64,000 nucleotides of DNA from Carposina sasakii. Its lineage: Eukaryota > Arthropoda > Insecta > Lepidoptera > Carposinidae. Below are positions 27,501 to 34,279 of the stretch, in pieces. Below the pieces are notes generated by a model. That model searched no databases and was not told the origin of the DNA. It was given only the letters and a program-made list of their open reading frames with translations. The stretch covers positions 3,300,888 to 3,364,887 of the forward strand of contig CP053172.1 of the NCBI GenBank assembly GCA_014607495.2, in the 5' to 3' direction. The position numbers were made by a program, and so were the translations under genes. Position 1 is the first letter of the stretch; every line of letters starts with the position of its first letter.

Positions 27501-30500
27501 CTTTACATTTATTCTTGAGGATTTTCCCGACGTTTCCATTCATCATCATCATTATCATCCATCATAAATTCAGAAGTCATATACTAAAGACAATGGCTGT
27601 ATGGGCTTATTTCCCCTTGCCTTTCGTTCGGGATAAACTAAACAACAAAAAAACTTACGTAGCTGTAGGTAAAAGATAATTGACGAATTGCTAGGTCATC
27701 GCCTGTGAGTATACCACTGAGTAGGCCTATTAAGTCTCACGTAGTAAGAGATGACTCTTCCGCCGCTTTTCGGGCACAAATACATCTATTTAGCGTCAGA
27801 GCCGTTAAATAGCAGGATGCACCACGGGCGAGGGTGAGGTTGACTTTGGGTCCTAAGGTAATAATTGAACCCACTTACACCCTTATGTTGTGTAGTGTGT
27901 GCTTATTTATCTGTCGGAGAATAAAATCGTAATATTCTACATTTGGATCTGCAACGCCATCTATTTTCAATTGTTGGAGTTATTAACGTCAAGTAGGCAG
28001 CTGTCACTGTCACTTGGGCATGGACAAGACAGGGTGCTGAGAGGGCACCACTGCAGTTTTACAACGGCCACATGGTCGGTTGAATTGAGCCTGTGGATAT
28101 TATTCTTGTGGCGACTGTCGAGCGGTGCACTGGTCCCGATCAGCCTTCCTTTGTACTTGCCGCGTTTTTACGTTATTCGTTACAATCGTGGCAATCTCAC
28201 CCCATTCACGTCACATCTTTGTATTCCAGAGCGATTTGCGGCCGCATAGAGAAGCACATCAGCTGCCTACCGCCGCCTTTCAGCATCAATCGACCGCTGT
28301 TGGCGCGCGCCGCGAGCACCGAGGCGCGCACGCCGGCTCGGGCGCCCTCGTTTAGTGTGTGCTGGTCTTGTACGTCGCCTGTAAGTCACAATCATGTTTA
28401 CACACACATTGTAATGAAATTAAACCATTTATTCGACACCAGAGGCCGTCCACGACTTCGTACGCGAGAAAGAGCATTGCACCCGTGCGAAGCCGGGGCG
28501 GGTCCCTAGTTATACATGTAAACCTTCCTCTTGAATCACTCTACCTATTTAAAAAAAACAGATTCAAAATCCGTTGCGTAGTTTTAAAGATTTAAGCATA
28601 CATAGGGACGGACAGACTGCGACAGCGACTTTGCTTTATATTATGTACTCGTAGCGATGAAAGCATATACAGAATGATTTTTGGTCGTCAACGTTCCCGA
28701 AAGCTACGGAATCTCATCATCACGATCATTTTTCTCCATGGAAGCATACCTGGGACGTGTCTGGTTCCCAAGATATTAGGGTCCAAACTTGAGTAAATAG
28801 ACTGCGTTTTTCTACATAAATCCACATCGACGCGCGTAGCAAGATTTATTAACGAGAATAATTAATATCTGTCTATGAAAAAATAGCATAAACACTGGAC
28901 ACTATAAATTTCGCCCGATCAAGTAATTAAATTTCTTTTTCCAAAAAATTTACATCGTTTCCCAGCATTTTTTTTGGCATAAACTTACTTTATTTGATCT
29001 ATATAAGTCAGTTATTTACACTATAGAGTACGAACCCTTCTTTTAGGGTGGTAACGAAAAAACATCAAAAATGTAACGGATCACTGTCTGTACATGAAAG
29101 ATATATGAGAAAAAATATAATAGGAGACCTTTATCAACGCAATAGTACCCAAAGGAATGATTATTGAAATTTTTGTCTGTTTGTCGGTTTGTCTGTACGT
29201 TTGTGCACGCAAATCTCAGAAACGGCTGAACCGATTTTGATGCAGTTTTCACTAATATATTGTGACAGGTTTCACTTGACATATAGGCTACTTGGAAAAT
29301 GTTTTTATCCCGGATAATTTCGACATTTTGTTTTTTCTGTAGTCCACGCGGACGGAGTCGCGGGCGTCCACTGCTAATTAATATGTACACAAATTCTTCC
29401 AGCAACCAGAAATAATAAACGCGACCACCGGCAAGCTGGAAAGCGGACAACCGTCGCTGCTCTGCAAACAGAGCATGTTTGCCAGATGGCTGTACCTCGT
29501 GGCTAGACTGCCTCTGATACAGGTTAGTGCCGCCTTCCACTCTTGTGAAAGGAATGCTTGTGTATTTCCCAAAGGGATTTGCTCATTATTTATCTGTTTT
29601 TTTTATTTGATTATTTCAGATCCTCACTATATTTTTTTTATATTTTCTGAAATGGTAAATCTCTTTTGGAATCGATTACACTGAAAGCTTGTTGTTGAAT
29701 GTATAATATAAGCTATACAGGGTGTAACACAAAGGGTATGTTAAGTGGGCTATTTACATAGCTTTTCGCTTAACATACCCTTTTTGTTACACCCTGTAGA
29801 GTATATGTAACAGTTTCTAGGTTCTCTAATAATTGACCTTATGGCCTGCCTGTTGATTGTTGCCTGCTCATATCTTTGCATACGGATCATATATTGAAAA
29901 GCGCGCTATACAGGATGTTTTTTAGTGGCCACCTTTAACGAAGGGTACGTATTCTATACATGAAATAAAGTAAGTTTATGCCAAAAAAAATGCTGGGAAA
30001 AAAAAATTTTTTTTTGAAAAAAATTTTTAAATTCCTTGATCGTGCGAAATTTATAGTGTCTAGTGTTTATGTTAGTTTTTTTATAGACAGATATTAATTA
30101 TTTTTCGTGAAAAAATCCTGCTACGCGCGTCTATGTGCATTTATGCAGAAAAACGCAGTCTATTTACTCAACTTTGGACCCTAATATTTTGGAAACCAGA
30201 CACTTCCCAGGTATGCTTCCATGGAGAAAAATGATCGTGATGATGAGGAGATTCCGTAGTTTTCGGAAACGTTGACGACCAAAAATCACCCTGTATAGCT
30301 TGCTAAATGTGTCTGCTCTTGGATAAATAACTCACTAAGAATCAGCTTTTATTACACTCGCTGTCATGTACGCATCTTATTCCCGTATCGACTATTCGTT
30401 ATCTCCAGGACGTTGACAGCGGTATAGAGCAGCCGCCGCTGCCGCGTCTCGACAACCTACTCTACAATGAGGCAAAGCAGCTGTGCCCGGCGTATCAAGT

Positions 30501-31101
30501 GAGTTCAATCAATGTTAGCTCATATCATCCCACTTCTGATGTTGGTATCCCGCTTCTGATACCACAATCCCACTTCTGATGACGGCATCCCACTTCTGAT
30601 CTCTCTATCTGTTGATCCTAAACGTGTCTGTGAGATATTTTTGATCCTGTAGTTACCCGCCCGCTATGCTAAAGTTGTGCGATCTTGCCTAATGATTCTT
30701 GCAATTCTGGCTACACCATTTCGGATACATGCGTGTATATATCACTACATATTATAAAACAAAGTCGCTTGCCGTTGTCTGTCCGTCCCTATGTATGCTT
30801 AGATCTTTCAAACTAGAGAACCGATTTTGATGCGGATTTTTTAAATAGATAGAGTGATTCACGAGGAAGGTTTATATGTATAGTATCAGCATTGCACCCG
30901 TGCGAAGTTGGGATGGGTCGCTAGTTATGTATGTATGTATGTATGTATGTGTTATTATTGATTTACTTTCAGACAGCCAAAAGCCGGCTGATCGAGGCCT
31001 TCGACAAAGCAAAACTAGGCAGATGGATCAAAAAACCTCTGGAACAGGACCAATTTGTCTGCGAAATTGTTGACCCAGATCCCCAAGTCTTATTCGCCTA
31101 G
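546..31101 (+). CDS. Adar: ADAR: double-stranded RNA-specific adenosine deaminase, C-terminal deaminase domain (5' part outside window)
   Basis: Converts adenosine to inosine in double-stranded RNA, in the nucleus. Nine exons read in phase: 546-632, 1623-1689, 2643-2811, 4147-4249, 6509-6660, 28230-28380, 29403-29522, 30409-30498, 30973-31101 (355 codons plus UAG). All junctions are GT-AG. Exon 1 ends in VNDCHAE (zinc His and proton-shuttle Glu); exon 2 continues with the AARRCL helix; exon 3 has [15 protein letters not shown] (zinc Cys); exon 4 has [13 protein letters not shown] and QTWDG; exon 5 has TMSCSDK (zinc Cys); exon 6 has the CGRIEK and LPPPF segment; exon 9 has [13 protein letters not shown], the usual ADAR C-terminus. 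ADAT1 and ADAD lack this combination. Exon 1 starts in phase 0 and no earlier exon is visible in 1-545, so the dsRNA-binding domains lie upstream. Intron 5 (6661-28229) contains an antisense lipase gene. The frame stays open after the stop. Confidence 0.94.
1009..1365. mobile_element. Terminal-inverted-repeat element (MITE)
   Basis: About 75-bp near-perfect inverted arms (1009-1085 and 1287-1365), with GGGTGCGCCCACCACCGGGC at the outer left end. The spacer is about 200 bp of non-coding DNA. It lies in ADAR intron 1. Confidence 0.8.
1497..1598. mobile_element. Partial hAT-type MITE
   Basis: Similar to the right half of the element at 18406-18591 (TCGTATGTGGTGTA, CCACCAGAACCAGTT, AAAGTTTGGGGACCCC). 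It ends about 25 bp before ADAR exon 1623-1689. Confidence 0.65.
1810..2051. mobile_element. Foldback MITE, nearly full palindrome
   Basis: Arms of about 110 bp starting CAGGGTGTAACAGAAAGGGT pair with the right side almost perfectly, around a short centre (ATAGTATGGAGAATTTTCAT). Transcribed as part of ADAR intron 2 it would fold into a long hairpin. Confidence 0.88.
2075..2290 (+). mobile_element. tRNA-derived SINE, family A
   Basis: The head GACGGCCGATTGGTGTAGTA carries an A-box-like site and GGTTCGAATCC a B box. The body includes CCGAGTCATGGATGTTTC and CTTAGGGATCTTAATGTGGG. Confidence 0.82.
2990..3300. repeat. Imperfect tandem repeat rich in TATCGATA
   Basis: Roughly three copies of a ~110-120 bp unit with CTATCGATAGGCCTGT and AGTATCGATAGCTT. 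It lies in ADAR intron 3. Confidence 0.7.
3370..3870 (+). mobile_element. Helitron-like non-autonomous element
   Basis: Starts A/TCACTACATATTATAA and ends GGCGGACGCTAG/T, giving the 5' TC, 3' CTAG and A/T insertion site of Helitrons. It lies in ADAR intron 3. Confidence 0.68.
3894..4126. mobile_element. TA-flanked MITE (family 2), shortened copy, 20 bp before an ADAR exon
   Basis: Ends ACAGGGTG and CACCTGT with TA beyond each. The family core includes CTTTAACGAAGGGTACGTAC and CGTTGACGACCAAAAATCA. Exon 4147-4249 starts 20 nt past it, so its acceptor tract abuts the insertion. Confidence 0.8.
4640..4762. mobile_element. Degenerate foldback MITE remnant
   Basis: Retains AAATTCTCCATAC, ATAAACATGTGATTGCGAG and AGTGGGCTACTTTCATA from the family, without clear ends. 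Confidence 0.5.
4810..6466 (+). mobile_element. Tc1/mariner-like DNA transposon with very long terminal inverted repeats
   Basis: The ends read CAGTGTGATATGGGCGG and its complement, flanked by TA on both sides (4808-4809, 6467-6468). The inverted arms run about 4810-5196 and 6080-6466, roughly 385 bp with few mismatches by eye. They enclose one transposase fragment. The element sits in ADAR intron 4, 40 bp before exon 6509-6660. Confidence 0.9.
5276..5848 (+). pseudogene. Truncated DDE transposase (IS630-Tc1-mariner superfamily)
   Basis: About 190 codons of the C-terminal catalytic half. [13 protein letters not shown] carries the second catalytic Asp and [13 protein letters not shown] the third acidic site, spaced as in insect mariner-type transposases. 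The N-terminal helix-turn-helix DNA-binding region and the first catalytic Asp are absent, because the left inverted repeat ends only about 80 bp before the open frame. No normal ATG start fits. Families of this kind are about 330-350 residues, so roughly half is lost; it could not act alone. Confidence 0.85.
6938..7185 (+). mobile_element. RTE-type LINE 3' end
   Basis: Ends GCAGTGGACTGCAAAAGG then (TGA)n. Other ends of this group lie at 20640-20792 and 54040-54335 on the same strand, and at 2830-2940 and 13799-14010 on the other. Confidence 0.75.
7190..7850. other. Intronic sequence, nothing recognised
   Basis: AT-rich, non-repetitive by eye; part of ADAR intron 5. Confidence 0.5.
7852..8070 (-). 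mobile_element. SINE family A copy
   Basis: Lacks the CATGACTCGG segment of other copies. Confidence 0.8.
8500..8622 (-). mobile_element. tRNA-derived SINE, family B
   Basis: The minus strand reads CCCGGTGGCTCAGTGGTGAG, then GGTTCGATTCCCACC, then the conserved AATTTTTTCCATTTCTTTAT tail. Confidence 0.75.
8999..21732 (-). CDS. Secreted neutral lipase (pancreatic lipase family) with long disordered C-terminal tail
   Basis: An alpha/beta-hydrolase of the insect neutral-lipase family, expected to hydrolyse acylglycerols or phospholipids outside the cell. Nine exons: 21732-21690, 17952-17841, 17036-16888, 16196-16055, 14305-14220, 13778-13650, 11506-11396, 10822-10697, 9921-8999; total 1821 nt, 606 codons plus stop, all phases consistent. 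Exon 1 encodes a short hydrophobic start, [14 protein letters not shown], read as a signal peptide; it is the weakest exon, chosen for its ATG, donor and matching phase. The catalytic triad is complete: Ser162 in LIGHSLGAQ, Asp187 in TGLDPAFPL, His262 in FFCSHWRS. The family normally ends near residue 330, but the last exon adds about 300 residues rich in Asn, Lys, Thr and Asp, with a furin-like RSKR near 494-497 and a more ordered end ([11 protein letters not shown]). It lies antisense within ADAR intron 5. Confidence 0.92.
10155..10386 (-). mobile_element. SINE family A copy
   Basis: Complete from the ACTACACAACACATT tail to the GGCCGTTTGGTCTAGTAGG head. Confidence 0.82.
10912..11117. mobile_element. 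Foldback MITE copy
   Basis: Begins TACAGGGTGTAACAAAAGGG and ends in the complement. The left arm is shorter than in the copy at 1810. It lies upstream of lipase exon 10822-10697. Confidence 0.8.
11640..12362. repeat. Repeat with four to five ~126-bp tandem units
   Basis: Units share TATATGCCCAATTTCAGC, TAGCGGTTTTCGTAAAAA and CCCTTCCCGTGGGAAT. The block is bounded by CTAGTGGCCCGCCC and TAATATTAGTATAG, so it is probably an amplified transposon. A period of 3x42 keeps frames open on both strands. Confidence 0.82.
12399..12785. mobile_element. MITE family 2, full-length copy
   Basis: About 387 bp; the clearest complete copy, with ACAGGATG at the left and ACCCTGT at the right. Confidence 0.8.
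13407..13637 (+). other. Unrecognised acidic ORF in a lipase intron
   Basis: Open frame with [20 protein letters not shown], then a basic end ([10 protein letters not shown]). I do not recognise it. It has no convincing start and lies 13 bp from an oppositely oriented lipase exon. It may be a fragment of a transposase N-terminus. Confidence 0.25.
13799..14010 (-). mobile_element. RTE-type LINE 3' fragment next to a lipase exon
   Basis: Its end (GTCAGCCTATTGCAGTCC at 13800) lies about 20 bp upstream of lipase exon 13778-13650 and contributes to the acceptor region. Confidence 0.7.
14310..15510. other. Lipase intron, repeat scraps only
   Basis: 14340-14760 contains a minus-strand LINE-like fragment ([21 protein letters not shown]), typical of lepidopteran RTE C-termini. 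The rest is unassigned. Confidence 0.55.
15513..15851 (+). mobile_element. tRNA-derived SINE, family C
   Basis: The head GGTGATAGCCCAGTGGTTAA and a B box-like site are followed by about 260 bp, ending (ATC)n at GAGATCATCATCAT. Confidence 0.78.
16231..16515. repeat. Dispersed repeat, inverted copy of 33838-34272
   Basis: Shared blocks include CATGGAGAAGAAATAAAAGA, CATACAAAAATAGTGTGCCG and CATGACGTCATGGCC. It begins about 35 bp upstream of a lipase exon. Confidence 0.75.
17353..17525. repeat. Dispersed GC-rich-ended repeat
   Basis: Carries GGTCGGCCCGCCCGTACGGC and GGATCTCGCTCCATTCTAAA. Reverse copies lie at 48985-49143 and 50825-50958. Confidence 0.75.
18001..18099. mobile_element. MITE family 2, internally deleted copy
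   Basis: Keeps both ends but loses the middle at GCTGGGAAAATCACCCTGT. Confidence 0.72.
18406..18591. mobile_element. hAT-type MITE with perfect 8-bp target duplication
   Basis: Ends CAGTGGTTCCCAAAGTGG and GGCAACCCCTG, flanked on both sides by CTCTAGAC (18398-18405, 18592-18599). It is inserted into an older Helitron-like repeat, whose sequence resumes after it. Confidence 0.85.
19095..19484. mobile_element. MITE family 2, full-length, opposite orientation
   Basis: Starts with the ACAGGATGATTTTTGGTCG side and ends GAAAAAACATCCTGT. Confidence 0.8.
19905..20080 (-). mobile_element. Helitron-like element
   Basis: Read on the minus strand it starts TCACTACATATTGTAAAAC and runs to CCGCTAG. The 3' boundary is less sure. 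Confidence 0.5.
20640..20792 (+). mobile_element. RTE-type LINE 3' fragment
   Basis: Lies in lipase intron 1, with an AATAGGCTGATGATGATGA end. Confidence 0.72.
20940..21245. repeat. Insect dispersed repeat of the GATCCGGCAAACG type
   Basis: TAGCTGATCCGGCAAACGTT at one end and ACGAGAATTTTATATATTAG at the other, with the usual ATCGGTCGAGCCGTTTCGGA block. Confidence 0.6.
22066..22452. mobile_element. MITE family 2, full-length copy
   Basis: The outer base pattern is changed at the left (ACAAGATG). It lies upstream of lipase exon 1. Confidence 0.78.
22911..23170 (-). mobile_element. Helitron-like element, second subfamily
   Basis: Contains GTCCGCGTGGACTACAGAAA, ATTATCCGGGATAAAAACAT and TTCAGCCGTTTCTGAGATTA. 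Relatives lie at 19499-19700, 29085-29375, 59090-59245, 60175-60400 and 63640-63715. The end at 29375 lies about 27 bp from an ADAR exon. Confidence 0.55.
23180..24440. other. Intron sequence, no gene seen
   Basis: Starts with a GGGTGTTCCATATACTC motif near 23372 that may be a transposon end. Otherwise unique-looking and AT-rich. Confidence 0.45.
24445..24704. repeat. Perfect 28-bp inverted repeat
   Basis: 24445-24472 (TTGAGGCCACCAGAACC...) and 24677-24704 are exact complements 204 bp apart. The left arm lies in a Pro/Trp-rich frame. Confidence 0.8.
25231..25525. mobile_element. MITE family 2, rearranged copy
   Basis: Contains a duplication (GTTACGTTACGAAAGCG) and lacks part of the core. 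Confidence 0.7.
25915..27275 (-). mobile_element. 5'-truncated non-LTR retrotransposon (CR1/Daphne-type LINE)
   Basis: The 3' tail lies at low coordinates, with repeated AATAAAG units (25920-25950). The 5' end breaks at about 27275 inside the reverse transcriptase palm, as expected for incomplete reverse transcription. A related 3' end lies at 32388-32560. It sits in ADAR intron 5. Confidence 0.85.
26119..27270 (-). pseudogene. Reverse transcriptase, C-terminal two thirds (LINE ORF2 fragment)
   Basis: An intact 383-codon frame beginning mid-domain at [13 protein letters not shown] (palm motif A). It continues with [13 protein letters not shown] (motif B), [11 protein letters not shown] (catalytic YADD, motif C), VNPGKSQ and the thumb, then the C-terminal [13 protein letters not shown] signature typical of CR1/Daphne/Jockey-like elements. 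The endonuclease and fingers are missing. The absence of stops suggests a fairly recent insertion. Confidence 0.88.
28445..28655. repeat. Two abutting Helitron-end fragments
   Basis: 28445-28511 ends like the plus-strand family (GCCGGGGCGGGTCCCTAG/T), while 28515-28655 reads in the opposite orientation. It follows ADAR exon 28230-28380. Confidence 0.5.
28669..29067. mobile_element. MITE family 2 copy between ADAR exons
   Basis: Lies between exons 28230-28380 and 29403-29522. The right end is altered (AACATCAAAAATG) and a short insertion sits near 29003-29020. Confidence 0.72.
29716..29798. mobile_element. Compact foldback MITE copy
   Basis: Only 83 bp: the central part is deleted, leaving two partly complementary ends. 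It lies between ADAR exons 29403-29522 and 30409-30498. Confidence 0.75.
29910..30294. mobile_element. MITE family 2, full-length copy between ADAR exons
   Basis: Close to the 12399 copy in sequence and orientation. It lies 114 bp before exon 30409-30498. Confidence 0.8.
30516..30602. repeat. Four tandem ATCCCACTTCTGAT motifs in an ADAR intron
   Basis: Spaced about 20-22 bp; each reads as the complement of a TCAGAAGTGGGAT motif that also follows the LTR at 42751. Confidence 0.75.
30742..30924 (+). mobile_element. Short Helitron-like element between ADAR exons
   Basis: 183 bp, A/TCACTACAT...GGGTCGCTAG/T, with an imperfect GC-rich hairpin (GCACCCGTGCG...) before the end. Confidence 0.72.
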
Positions 31102-31125
31102 GCGGGTCATTCTCTACCCGCGTAT
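31099..31125 (+). promoter_or_regulatory. Stem-loop immediately 3' of the ADAR stop codon
   Basis: GCGGGT (31102-31107) and ACCCGC (31116-31121) form a perfect 6-bp stem around an 8-nt loop. Across a G/G mismatch, the U and A of the UAG can pair with the UA at 31123-31124, extending the helix. The stop also sits in the 10-base palindrome CGCCTAGGCG (31095-31104). A stem just after a leaky stop is a known readthrough stimulator in insects (headcase), and UAG within a helix is a favoured ADAR target triplet. Function here is inferred. Confidence 0.45.
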
Positions 31126-32271
31126 AGCACTGTGCAGCCACTTAGCCAAGCGAAAGAATCGCCCAGAGTTCCCAACTGCGACGATACCCTAAAAACCGGT
31201 GAAATAAAAGCTAGTAAAGTGAAAATAGGCGATAATATCGGTAAAGTTAATGATGCTAAAGCTAAAAGTGCTAATGGCGATACAGTAAAGTTGAATAATA
31301 AAGTTGCGGACGTTGATAATACTGTCAAATTTGATGATAATGGTAATTCGGTGAAAGAAATTGCGAACGGGCTTAGTAAAGTTTTTAAATTTGATGATGT
31401 TAAAGCTAATAAAGTGAGTAAAATTTCAAATGATGATGGGGAAATAAAATCGAATAATGAATCTCTTAATAATACAAATTCTAGAATACAAAATGGTGAA
31501 AATGCGTCGAAAGTTAATGGTATAAATGATACTACAAACCCAAAATATGGAACAAAATTTGTTGATATTGTAGACACTACGGAAAATTCTGTTGGTGCTC
31601 CAGAGAAATTTAATAAGGCGCAAATAAGTTCGGAAGTACCCAGAAATTTTTATAATATTAGCGTCAAATTTCATAGTAATAAACATATGAAACGTAATAA
31701 TAATTGCACATTGCCTAACAATTACGGCGATGAAAATAATGTAGATGCAATTGATTGTGGAAATGTGATTTTAAATAATGGAATTTTAAATAATATGTCT
31801 AATCAAAATGGTCAAATCAATAATAATATAAGTAGTTTTTATCCAACAACAAATAATGGTAATGTTATTGACGACAGAACTAATCTCAATACTGATATGC
31901 CTATAATTTTAGTTAATAATAGAAATAATAATTTTAATGATATAAGAAAAATCCAGGTGAAAGAAATAACCGCCACCGATAGAGTTAGTATAAATAATAA
32001 CTCAATTGAGAATCCTAATACAAGAATAAGAGTTTTGAATTATCAGAAAAATAGATTTACCAAAAATGATAGTAACAAACCTATATTCAATATTAATATT
32101 AATGGAAACAATAATACAGAGAGTGATAAAGAAAATAATAATATTCCAGGAGGTTCTTTAGAAAATGATTCGAAACTTAAATGCAATAATAATTATGGAC
32201 AATTAAAACACCCATTGCTATTACGTAAACTGGAAATTTATAACAAAATCAATCTAAAAAAAGCAGAATAA
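31102..32271 (+). CDS. 389-codon frame open in phase after the ADAR stop (possible C-terminal extension)
   Basis: Directly follows the UAG at 31099-31101 in the same frame and runs to TAA. Of the 379 residues from 31132 onward, about 79 are Asn by my count; Lys, Asp, Ser and Ile are also frequent. I see no domain, signal peptide or membrane segment, so it is probably disordered. The first ATG in the frame is hundreds of bases downstream, which argues against an independent gene and for translation from ADAR. No other frame is open over this length. By rough estimate, so long an open run is very unlikely in AT-rich DNA unless it is, or recently was, coding. Routes in: readthrough of UAG, A-to-I editing of UAG to UGG, or splicing out 31087-31137. 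It could instead be an open 3' UTR. Whether it is translated is unproven. Confidence 0.5.
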   Translation, partial: AGHSLPAYSTVQPLSQAKESPRVPNCDDTLKTGEIKASKVKIGDNIGKVNDAKAKSANGDTVKLNNKVADVDNTVKFDDNGNSVKEIANGLSKVFKFDDVKANKVSKISNDDGEIKSNNESLNNTNSRIQNGENASKVNGINDTTNPKYGTKFVDIVDTTENSVGAPEKFNKAQISSEVPRNFYNISVKFHSNKHMKRNNNCTLPNNYGDENNVDAIDCGNVILNNGILNNMSNQNGQINNNISSFYPTTNNGNVIDDRTNLNTDMPIILVNNRNNNFNDIRKIQVKEITATDRVSINNNSIENPNTRIRVLNYQKNRFTKNDSNKPIFNININGNNNTESDKENNNIPGGSLENDSKLKCNNNYGQLKHPLLLRKLEIYNKINLKKAE

Positions 32272-33180
32272 CATAGCATAAATGACTGAAGTCCCATTTG
32301 AATTAAATGTAATTATAATTTAATTAATTTAATATAATTGACAAGTGAGCGTTTTTTTATACTTCGATTAATTGAATAATGAGGATTTATTATTATTATT
32401 ATTATTATGCTTTATTGTACACAGTAAAGTTTTCACAAATAAAGTTTATGACAAAGAAAATGTACAAAGGCGTGCTTATCTCTAAAAGAGATTTCTTCCA
32501 GCAAACCAACCGTGAAAGAGAAATTAACATAAGAGGTAGGTATGTGTGCACACAAACAGACCAATAAACTAAATAATTTATTTAATTTATTTGGGTATCT
32601 TTATGTCTGAGATATACGTATGTTGTTCAGTATTTCTAGATTGGTCAGTTGTAAATTTCATACACTTTTATACAGGGTGTAATAGGGGGGTCGAAATTAT
32701 GAAGATAATTTTTTTTTATAATTATCTGATAAATTTTCCTAGCTGATTTTCCATTTAACTTCATGAAATTTTCTTTATTTAAATAATAAAATATTTATCC
32801 CAAGGAGGGTGTAGGTTTTTAGTATTATTAATTATACAGCAAATAATAAATTGAGAAATACACAATTTAATTCAGAATTTGTTTTTATGACGTCAAACAA
32901 AAGTAAGAAAGCACCTAAAGAACAGAAATTCGCACTTTTCTCGTCAGAGAAACGGTTTTTTTTGTTTAGTTTGAGGTCTAGCGCGTTTGGGTATGCAAAT
33001 GACATTCAGATACACATAAATAAATGGGATTATTTTAGTGTTTGATTTTTATAATTATCAAGGTATAATTATCACTACGAACCCTGGGGTAGGTAATAGG
33101 GCCCGGTGAGTTATTTAAGTGTTGCAACAACAAATGTCGATGCGAAACAATGTTACATAGTCAAAGCACCCTGACCGGTC
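32272..33180. other. Region 3' of the ADAR tail ORF
   Basis: Holds a minus-oriented LINE 3' end (32388-32560) and AT-rich sequence. The first AATAAA-like signals after 32271 are inside that LINE piece. Confidence 0.5.
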
Positions 33181-33362
33181 GATCGACATCGGTAATCTGT
33201 GCCGTCAAACAATAATAGATACCGTCGATGAATAATCGATGCCGTCGATCAATAATCGATACCGTCGATCGATAACGTCTATGAACAATCGATGCCGTCA
33301 ATCAGTAATCGATACCGTCGATCAGTAATTGATGCCGTCGATCAATAATCGATCGATTGGCC
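33180..33362. repeat. Short tandem array of ATCGATACCGTCGATC-like units
   Basis: About nine diverged ~20-bp units. Confidence 0.75.
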
Positions 33363-33837
33363 TTGTAACACCCTTATATTATCTATAATTAAATTTCTTC
33401 TTGCCAAATACACACTAGCGACATTAATACCAACAGAGAACTCTGAATTCTTTCAATTAATATCTGTAACTGATTAGAAACTGCATAGTGCTATACCGAG
33501 ATAGTTTGTGACCAACCTTAGCGTTAGACGAACTTGTAGCTTTAGCCCACCGCATAAGGTTGCAAATGCCTTGGCATCACAGACTAAAGTTATACAGAAG
33601 GATAACTCCGAAAATGTTATGGAAATATAGAATTTAAATGATAAGGAATAAAGTTGAATTTAGATATAAGTGTGTCCTATATTTGCCTACCTAAAGAGTG
33701 TTTATCTTTCTTTCTTTGTCTCATAACTCTGTCTTTGTCCGCTGAATTGTACGTAAATAAAGATTTATTTGTTAGAAATATTATTAACTGTTGTACGTAA
33801 GGAATGTTTTGACATAACTACTAGAGTGCGTTTCACC

Positions 33838-34272
33838 TATGAAGAAGGTATAAAAGAGGAGATGGGACTATGAAGTGAGTCGTGTGGCAATCGTGAGGCC
33901 ATGACGTCATGATAGGGGCGGAGCTTCAGCGCCAGTGTAACGCAGTAGCTGTAACCACACGCTTGTTCTCCGAAATGTAACCGTATTAAACTTACAAAGA
34001 CACTAGCGCTTTTATCAGGGTACTTTATTACTAAACCGTAGTTATAATATTGCCATCTAGTGATGAGTAATTGCACTAGTAAAACAATCTTGAACCATAT
34101 TGATAATGAGCAAGTAGTTTGACTAGTCACTACAAGGTGGTTTCTATGTAAATGGGCAGGGCTACAGTGTTCAATGCTCCCCTCATCCCATACTTCACCC
34201 CCGCTCCGCGGCACACTATTTTTGTATGAAAATATACTTGGCCGCTACTACTCTTTTTTTTCTTCTCCATGG
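33838..34272. repeat. Dispersed repeat with ~130-bp extra segment
   Basis: Same family as 16231-16515 in reverse; the extra piece is at about 33950-34105. Confidence 0.75.
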
Positions 34273-34279
34273 TTTAGGT

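Noticed and set aside
28093..28229. Frame continuing upstream of ADAR exon 28230
   Set aside because: The TTGTATTCCAG acceptor and the phase of exon 6660 fix the start at 28230; the upstream part is intron.
31107..31577. 156-codon frame on the opposite strand of the ADAR tail
   Set aside because: A shadow: the AAT/GAT-rich plus strand gives few stops on its complement.
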